Shown here in pieces: positions 6,620-11,490 of a DNA stretch of 11,490 nucleotides (positions are counted from its first letter, which is position 1; every line of letters begins with the position of its first letter). The DNA is taken from assembly GCA_002359055.1 (NCBI GenBank), contig DEQC01000096.1, forward strand, positions 9,458 to 20,947, given 5' to 3'. The notes below the pieces were generated by a model. That model searched no databases. It had not been told where the DNA came from and was given only the letters and a program-made list of their open reading frames with translations. The position numbers and the translations under genes were made by a program. Source of the DNA: Flavobacteriales bacterium UBA3376. Its GTDB lineage: Bacteria; Bacteroidota; Bacteroidia; Flavobacteriales; Weeksellaceae.

Positions 6620-8968
6620 TTAATCATTAAAATCAACATCAGTATCATCATCTGTCAATGTTTGATTGACGGTCTGCATAGGATCCACATAATCTGAGCC
6701 ACCATCTTCATAATCAAAAGTTCCTCCCATACTTCCATAAGTGTGGAAACCTGTCAAGGAAGAACAATCCCATTTAGAATCTATGTCTTCAGGTTTCTCA
6801 AATTTATCATTGGGTGTAACTCCAAAAGTACTTCCGTTTTTGTAAACACTTTCCATAAAATATCCCCAAATCGGCAATGCAGTTGAAGCACCTTGCCCCA
6901 AAGCTGTACTTCTAAAATGAGCAAATCTATCCTCTGCTCCCACCCAAACTCCTGTGACTAAATTTGGAGTTATCCCAACAAACCATCCATCAGAATTATC
7001 GTTGGTCGTTCCCGTTTTTGAAGCAACTTCTGCAGTTATTCCATGTCTTGTTCTCACTCTATTACCCGTTCCTCTATCCGTAACTCCTTTCATCAAATCT
7101 ATCATCGTATAAGCAACATATTCGTTGACTACTTCTCTGGTTTCAGGTTGATAGTCTTTAATAATTCTACCTGTTTTATCTTCAATTCTAACGATAAGCT
7201 CAGGTTTGATGTAAATTCCACCATTGGCAAACGTACTCATAGCTCCTACAACTTCATAAACTGTCAAATCTGCAGAGCCCAAAGCAATAGTGTAATCGTG
7301 TGGGATTTCACTTTCAACACCCAATTCTCTTGCGGTTTGAATCACTGGTTCAATTCCGGTTTGTGCTATTAATCTCGCAGTTACCACGTTGGTCGAAAAC
7401 GCCAAAGCTGTTCTCAAATCTTGACTTCCACCATATTTTCTATTGGCATTTCTTGGACTCCATTTGCCTATACTGAACCTTTCGTTTGAAATGGTGTTAC
7501 AAGGCGTATAGTTCATTTGGTTTATTGCAGTGACATAGACAAATGGTTTGAAAATAGATCCGACTTGTCTTCTTGCTTGTTTGACGTGATCATATTTGAA
7601 ATAATCCCAATTGATTCCACCAACCCAAGCTTTTATCGTACCATCTTTTGGATCCATAGACATCATTCCGGCTTGTAGGATGTGTTTGTGATATTTGATA
7701 GAATCCATCAGGGACATATCTTTTCTGTATTCAATTCCATCCCAAGTGAAAACTCTTACAGAATCTCTTTTTCTTTCAAATTCCTCTAAAATTTCCTCTT
7801 CAGATTTTCCTAAACTTTTCCAATGTCTATACATATCTGTATTTCTCATAGCTCTTTGGAAAATTCTTTGTCTTCTCTCTTCAGATATTCCATAAAAAGG
7901 AGCTCTTGGATTGTTTTTATGTTCTGCAAAAAAGGTTTTTTGCATATTTTTTAGATGTTTAGCTACGGCCTCTTCAGCCATTTTCTGCAATCTTGAGTCC
8001 AAGGTTACATAGATTTTAAGCCCATCTTTATAAAGATTATATTTTCTACCAGTTTCTTCTTCTAATTCAGCAAAGTAAGCTTGAATTTCTCTTCTCAATT
8101 CATTTTTATAATAAGCAGAGTAAGATTCGCTTATGGTATTGATTTCTTGATGTTCAATTTTGATTGGAAGAGCTTTGGTCTCAGTGGCTAATTCAGGAGT
8201 GATAAATCCATATTTTGCCATTTGATCCAACACTATATCTCTTTCAACTTTTGCAGCTTCTGGTGCTCGAATAGGGTTGTAAATCACTGGATTTTTTAAC
8301 ATTGCAATCAGCATGGCCGATTGTTCCAAATTCAAATCTTTTGCCGAAACGTTGAAATAAACCCTCGAAGCCAATTCGATACCATTGGCATTGTATATAA
8401 AATCGAATTTGTTGAGATACATTGAAATGATTTCTTCTTTCGTGTATCTTTTTTCCAATTCAACGGCTACTATCCATTCTTTTACTTTCTGGAAAGCCCT
8501 TTGGAATTTATTGCTCGACCTTTGTTTAGTAAACAATTGTTTGGCCAATTGCTGAGTGATTGTACTTCCTCCACCGGATCCACCACCTGAAGCAAGTGCT
8601 CTCAGCGTTCCTCTACCATCGATACCCGCGTGATCATTGTATCGGATATCTTCTCTTGCCAACAATGCTTCGATCAGATGTTGAGGTAAATCGTCATAAT
8701 CTACAGGAATTCTTTTTTCAGTTTCAAAACGATCGATCAAAACTCCGTCGGCTGAATAAATTTCTGATGAAACGTAAATGTCAGGATTTTCCAATTCTTG
8801 CACATCGGGCATCTCTCCGAAATAGCCTTTGGCCGTTGCCCAGAACAGAGCTACAACCGTAAGTAGTCCTAATAAAAAACCACCCCATATAAAAATCAAT
8901 ACCCTTTTTAAAAGGTTCGATTTTTTGTTGGTTTTATTTTTTGATGTTGATTTATTTTGCTTCTTCAT
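6620..8968 (-). CDS. mrcA: Bifunctional penicillin-binding protein 1A (glycosyltransferase/transpeptidase)
   Basis: Peptidoglycan synthase anchored in the inner membrane with both domains in the periplasm; it polymerises lipid II and cross-links stem peptides. From the ATG at 8968 it has 782 residues. The N-terminus is lysine-rich and cytoplasmic, with one membrane segment at about 21-44. The GT51 glycosyltransferase domain spans about 70-240. It has catalytic Glu106 in AREDIRYNDHAG (Tyr replaces the usual Phe of EDxxFxxHxG), GGSTITQQLAK, and EWIVAVELEKRYTKEEI. The transpeptidase domain (about 425-690) has the nucleophile Ser471 in SIFK, STN at 525-527 and KTGT from 651. The C-terminal tail is acidic (TDDDTDVDFND). 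A reading from 8989 would use TTG, so I prefer the ATG, which overlaps the end of gldH by 17 bases. The protein appears intact and should be beta-lactam sensitive in principle. Confidence 0.95.
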   Translation of the reverse strand: MKKQNKSTSKNKTNKKSNLLKRVLIFIWGGFLLGLLTVVALFWATAKGYFGEMPDVQELENPDIYVSSEIYSADGVLIDRFETEKRIPVDYDDLPQHLIEALLAREDIRYNDHAGIDGRGTLRALASGGGSGGGSTITQQLAKQLFTKQRSSNKFQRAFQKVKEWIVAVELEKRYTKEEIISMYLNKFDFIYNANGIELASRVYFNVSAKDLNLEQSAMLIAMLKNPVIYNPIRAPEAAKVERDIVLDQMAKYGFITPELATETKALPIKIEHQEINTISESYSAYYKNELRREIQAYFAELEEETGRKYNLYKDGLKIYVTLDSRLQKMAEEAVAKHLKNMQKTFFAEHKNNPRAPFYGISEERRQRIFQRAMRNTDMYRHWKSLGKSEEEILEEFERKRDSVRVFTWDGIEYRKDMSLMDSIKYHKHILQAGMMSMDPKDGTIKAWVGGINWDYFKYDHVKQARRQVGSIFKPFVYVTAINQMNYTPCNTISNERFSIGKWSPRNANRKYGGSQDLRTALAFSTNVVTARLIAQTGIEPVIQTARELGVESEIPHDYTIALGSADLTVYEVVGAMSTFANGGIYIKPELIVRIEDKTGRIIKDYQPETREVVNEYVAYTMIDLMKGVTDRGTGNRVRTRHGITAEVASKTGTTNDNSDGWFVGITPNLVTGVWVGAEDRFAHFRSTALGQGASTALPIWGYFMESVYKNGSTFGVTPNDKFEKPEDIDSKWDCSSLTGFHTYGSMGGTFDYEDGGSDYVDPMQTVNQTLTDDDTDVDFND

Positions 8969-9431
8969 TGGATTTAACTTTATCAACAATTAAGCTTATG
9001 TCTTCAATTCCTATTAAATTTTCATCTCTCATACCATGTCTTACTTTCAATTCGTATTTACCGGTATCTTTCAATGAAATATTCTCTCTGTACAATAAAA
9101 ACAATTCTTTCAATTTACCTCCATCGCCTATCCATTCTCCATCCTGATAGGCCAAAAAATATTGTAAAGTATCCGTAAAAACTTCTCCAGTGGGAAATTT
9201 CATCTCTGTAAACAAATATAAGTTACTGTATTCATATTCGTTATTGTTTCTAGTCAATAGAAAGATGTCATAAACTCCCGTACTGTCTTTGACATCAAAA
9301 TCAAAGTTCAAAGCATCGGATTTGTTCCAATTATTTTTCGTCGATTCTTGTTGCTGATAAAAATGAGGCGAATCACATTGTACAAAAAACATGAGTGAAG
9401 CCAAAAACAGCATTAATCTATTGATTTTCAT
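8952..9431 (-). CDS. gldH: Gliding motility lipoprotein GldH
   Basis: 159-residue lipoprotein. Residues 1-18 form the signal peptide and Cys19 (FVQC-DSPH) is the lipidation site. The rest is a small beta-rich domain with VYDIFLLTRNNNEYEYSNLYLF, TDTLQYFLA, GEWIGDGGKLKELFLLY and GKYELKVRHGMR, the pattern I recognise as GldH. In Flavobacterium, GldH is needed for gliding, and mutants also lose functions that depend on type IX secretion. Length is normal for the family. Its start overlaps the 3' end of ricT by 14 bases and its own end overlaps the PBP1A start by 17 bases, so the three genes are probably translationally coupled. The residues after Cys19 (DSPHF) do not form a clear surface-export signal, so a periplasmic-facing location is more likely; that is inference. 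Confidence 0.9.
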   Translation of the reverse strand: MKINRLMLFLASLMFFVQCDSPHFYQQQESTKNNWNKSDALNFDFDVKDSTGVYDIFLLTRNNNEYEYSNLYLFTEMKFPTGEVFTDTLQYFLAYQDGEWIGDGGKLKELFLLYRENISLKDTGKYELKVRHGMRDENLIGIEDISLIVDKVKSNEEAK

Positions 9432-10866
9432 CTTTCTTATTTGGAGAATTTGATTGATTCTTTTTTTTTGTTTTATTCGTTTTTCTCTGTCTAAATTCTT
9501 TTGATTTTCCTTCAGGTGTTTTGCCTGAATTATGTTTAGGTTTTTTTGGTCTTTTTACGCTTTCTGACTTTTGAGCGTTAGCATCTTGATTGGGCTGATT
9601 TTGCCTTTTTCTTCCACTTGTCGGTCTGCGTTTTTTCTGACGTGGAGATGGTTGTGCTGTTTCATCATTTGCTGTTCTATTGTCAGGACGAGTCGAACGA
9701 CCTTCAGTTTTTTTAGATCTTGCTTCAGGTTTATTGGATCTACTCCCTTTATTAGAACGTTTTTTTCTTCTTTTATTTTTTCTTTCAAACCTTTCCAAAG
9801 AATTTTCTTGGATAACGTCTGTATATTCCTTTTTCTCTATCACCAAATCCTTTGCCAAATCTTCTAATGGCAAAGTTTTTTGATTTTTCTTATTGATTTG
9901 AAGAAATTCTTTGACTTGATCAACTGTAAATTTATGCCAAATCAAACCACCTTCAATATATGAAAACCACATTTCTTTTCTAAAAACATCGATTTTCATA
10001 CAAGCTGCCTTTCCTTTTTCTGTTTCAATAACAGTTTCCATCGAAGGAAAGTCTTTCAAAGCATCTAAATAAGAATCCAATTCAAAGTTTAAACAACATT
10101 TCAACTTCCCACATTGTCCTGCCAATTTTTGTGGGTTGATGGACAATTGTTGATACCTCGCAGCAGCGGTGTTAACCGACCTAAAGTCAGTTAACCAAGT
10201 GGAACAACAAAGTTCACGTCCACACGAACCTATACCTCCTACTTTTGCGGCTTCTTGCCTATATCCGATTTGCTTCATTTCAACTCGAATACCGAAAGAT
10301 GAAGCATATCTTTTGATCAATTCTCTAAAATCGACTCTTCCTTCAGCTGTATAATAAAATATGGCTTTGGTTCCATCACCTTGATATTCAACATCGGAAA
10401 TTTTCATTTCCAACCCCAATTCACGTGCGATTTTTCTTGCACGGATTTTCACATCGTCTTCCTTTTTTCTGCAGTTTTGCCAAATATCTATATCTTTTTC
10501 GTTGGCTTTGCGATATATTTTCAAGACATCAACCGAATCTTCTTTCACTTTTTTATTCTTCATTTGAAGCCTTACCAATTCACCTGTCAAGGTGATCACT
10601 CCAACATCATGTCCACTCTGTGCTTCAACTGCTACTATATCGCCTACATATAAGGAAAGTTTATTCGTATTTCTAAAAAATAATTTTCTATCGTTTTTGA
10701 AACGTACTTCAACACAATCAAAAGGTTCTTGTCCATCCGGCAGCCTCATGTTTGAAAGCCAATCAAATACATCAAGTTTACCACTTGTGCACCCTCCTGA
10801 ACCACATGATCCGCTACTACATCCTTTTGAAGTATCGCTTGAAGTTCCACATCCTTCACATCCCAT
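9418..10866 (-). CDS. ricT: PSP1-domain protein RicT (YaaT family) with long basic tail
   Basis: 482-residue cytoplasmic protein. The PSP1/RicT core runs from about residue 47 to 325. It carries the six family cysteines: Cys215, Cys220 and Cys221 in GSCGRELCC, then Cys252, Cys257 and Cys258 in QCGKLKCC. In Bacillus, RicT binds Fe-S clusters with RicA and RicF and assists RNase Y in mRNA maturation; the Bacteroidota role is not settled. Residues 1-30 form a glycine/serine leader with five more cysteines (3, 6, 16, 21, 26), another possible metal or Fe-S site. Residues about 360-482 are a low-complexity tail rich in Lys, Arg, Asn and Ser, probably disordered and able to contact RNA or ribosomes (inference). 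It is first in the ricT-gldH-PBP1A cluster and has a Bacteroidota -7 element just upstream. The ATG at 10866 is chosen because it keeps the cysteine leader and follows that element. Confidence 0.9.
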   Translation of the reverse strand: MGCEGCGTSSDTSKGCSSGSCGSGGCTSGKLDVFDWLSNMRLPDGQEPFDCVEVRFKNDRKLFFRNTNKLSLYVGDIVAVEAQSGHDVGVITLTGELVRLQMKNKKVKEDSVDVLKIYRKANEKDIDIWQNCRKKEDDVKIRARKIARELGLEMKISDVEYQGDGTKAIFYYTAEGRVDFRELIKRYASSFGIRVEMKQIGYRQEAAKVGGIGSCGRELCCSTWLTDFRSVNTAAARYQQLSINPQKLAGQCGKLKCCLNFELDSYLDALKDFPSMETVIETEKGKAACMKIDVFRKEMWFSYIEGGLIWHKFTVDQVKEFLQINKKNQKTLPLEDLAKDLVIEKKEYTDVIQENSLERFERKNKRRKKRSNKGSRSNKPEARSKKTEGRSTRPDNRTANDETAQPSPRQKKRRPTSGRKRQNQPNQDANAQKSESVKRPKKPKHNSGKTPEGKSKEFRQRKTNKTKKKNQSNSPNKKDENQ

Positions 10867-10888
10867 AATTTATTTTATTTCCAACTTA

Positions 10889-10896
10889 CAAAGATA
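10889..10896 (-). promoter_or_regulatory. Probable promoter -7 element for ricT
   Basis: TATCTTTG on the minus strand matches the Bacteroidota -7 consensus TAnnTTTG exactly and lies 22 bases before the ricT ATG. I find no clear TTG at the -33 position, so the promoter is supported by one element only. The 60-base gap holds no terminator, so read-through from the upstream hydrolase gene is also possible. Confidence 0.5.
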
Positions 10897-10926
10897 GAAA
10901 TTTTTAAACGATGATATTTTATTATT

Positions 10927-11490
10927 TTAATTACCAAAAACCTCTGTGAATGAATAAGTAGCACCCAGCCTAACACCCTTTTCCGTCTGTGTCAAAGTCG
11001 CTAATTCATGATAAGGGTCATGCTCGAAGAAGAGTAAAAATTCCTCTTCTACTGCAAGGTTTAAAAAGTTTTCTTTCTCATCCAAAGTCAACAATGGTCT
11101 CGTATCATATCCCATCACATAACGCAAAGGAATATGCCCAACCGTTGCTATTAAATCTGCAACAAAAACTATGGTTTTACCTTTGTACCTGATGACTGGC
11201 AACATTTGTTTATCGGTATGTCCATCAACAAAAATCACATCAAAACCTAAAGGGGATTGTTTCAAATAATTTCCATCTTGAGGTAAATTTATAAAATTTA
11301 AATGCCCAGATTCTTTGATTGACATAAAGTTTTCAGGTAAAAAAGAAGCTCTTTCTCTTGCATTGGGTTGAGTTGCCCAGAGCCAATGAGACTCATTGCT
11401 CCAATATTTTGCATTTTTAAACGCTAACTCATATCCACCATTGACAGTGTCCCATTCAACTGCACCTCCACAATGATCAAAGTGTAAATG
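10927..11490 (-). CDS. MBL-fold metallo-hydrolase, 5' end cut by window edge
   Basis: The reading frame stays open to the window edge, giving the last 187 residues; the first visible ones are HLHFDHCGG, the metal-binding HxHxDH motif of the metallo-beta-lactamase fold. Further ligands are apparent: His91 in VDGHTDKQ, the bridging aspartate Asp112 in FVADL, and His157 in FFEHDP. This arrangement (HxHxDH, GHT, AD, H) resembles the branch that holds AHL lactonases and organophosphate hydrolases such as methyl parathion hydrolase, but substrate cannot be told from sequence alone. An internal ATG at 11325 is not the start, because using it would discard the metal site. It reads toward ricT with 60 bases between, so it may be co-transcribed with it. 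The N-terminal part, including any signal peptide, lies outside the window. Confidence 0.88.
   Translation of the reverse strand, partial: HLHFDHCGGAVEWDTVNGGYELAFKNAKYWSNESHWLWATQPNARERASFLPENFMSIKESGHLNFINLPQDGNYLKQSPLGFDVIFVDGHTDKQMLPVIRYKGKTIVFVADLIATVGHIPLRYVMGYDTRPLLTLDEKENFLNLAVEEEFLLFFEHDPYHELATLTQTEKGVRLGATYSFTEVFGN

Noticed and set aside
8560..8862. Plus-strand frame of 100 codons opposite PBP1A, and similar ones opposite ricT at 9571-9867 and 10592-10897
   Set aside because: They are antisense shadows of conserved genes, with biased composition, no promoter and no ribosome site.
8966..8989. Longer PBP1A start at 8989
   Set aside because: The codon is TTG and an in-frame ATG follows at 8968 giving MKKQNK, a typical cytoplasmic N-terminus.
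9555..9788. Second minus-strand frame inside ricT (77 codons)
   Set aside because: It lies in the low-complexity lysine-rich tail of ricT, where an A-rich message leaves a shifted frame open by chance; no sign of a programmed frameshift.
10867..10926. Possible terminator after the MBL hydrolase
   Set aside because: The gap is AT-rich but holds no convincing GC stem followed by a T-run on the minus strand.

Overview
The window looks like an AT-rich chromosome segment of a gliding-type member of the Bacteroidota, most likely class Flavobacteriia. The evidence is a type IX secretion (T9SS) C-terminal sorting domain, a lipoprotein with a flavobacterial surface-export motif (C-N-S-D-D-D), the gliding lipoprotein gene gldH, promoters of the Bacteroidota type (TTG, about 20 nt, TAnnTTTG), and weak Shine-Dalgarno sites. 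The genus cannot be fixed from the sequence.

Layout. (1) 14-2119, plus strand: a secreted prolyl oligopeptidase. It converges on the next block at a bidirectional terminator (2142-2169). (2) 2201-6510, minus strand: a cobalamin (vitamin B12) uptake unit. It has a Bacteroidota promoter, a complete cobalamin riboswitch (6318-6475), and a candidate translational expression platform (6273-6302). Three tightly spaced genes follow: a BtuB-like TonB-dependent receptor, a beta-propeller surface lipoprotein resembling BtuG, and a T9SS-exported protein with an internal duplication and no recognised family. (3) 6564-10896, minus strand: an overlapping cluster read in the order ricT (PSP1 family), gldH, bifunctional penicillin-binding protein 1A. 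It ends at a strong terminator at 6564-6592. (4) 10927-11490, minus strand: the C-terminal part of a metallo-beta-lactamase-fold hydrolase, cut by the window edge.

How the genes work together. When B12 is scarce, the riboswitch should allow expression of the receptor and two surface proteins, giving an outer-membrane capture and import machine. Inner-membrane BtuFCD genes are not present here. The most interesting candidate is the last gene of this operon: its position under a B12 riboswitch suggests that the duplicated domain binds or scavenges corrinoids outside the cell. The ricT-gldH-PBP1A cluster groups an Fe-S RNA-processing cofactor, a gliding lipoprotein and a cell-wall synthase. I see no mobile element, CRISPR array, tRNA or rRNA in the window.
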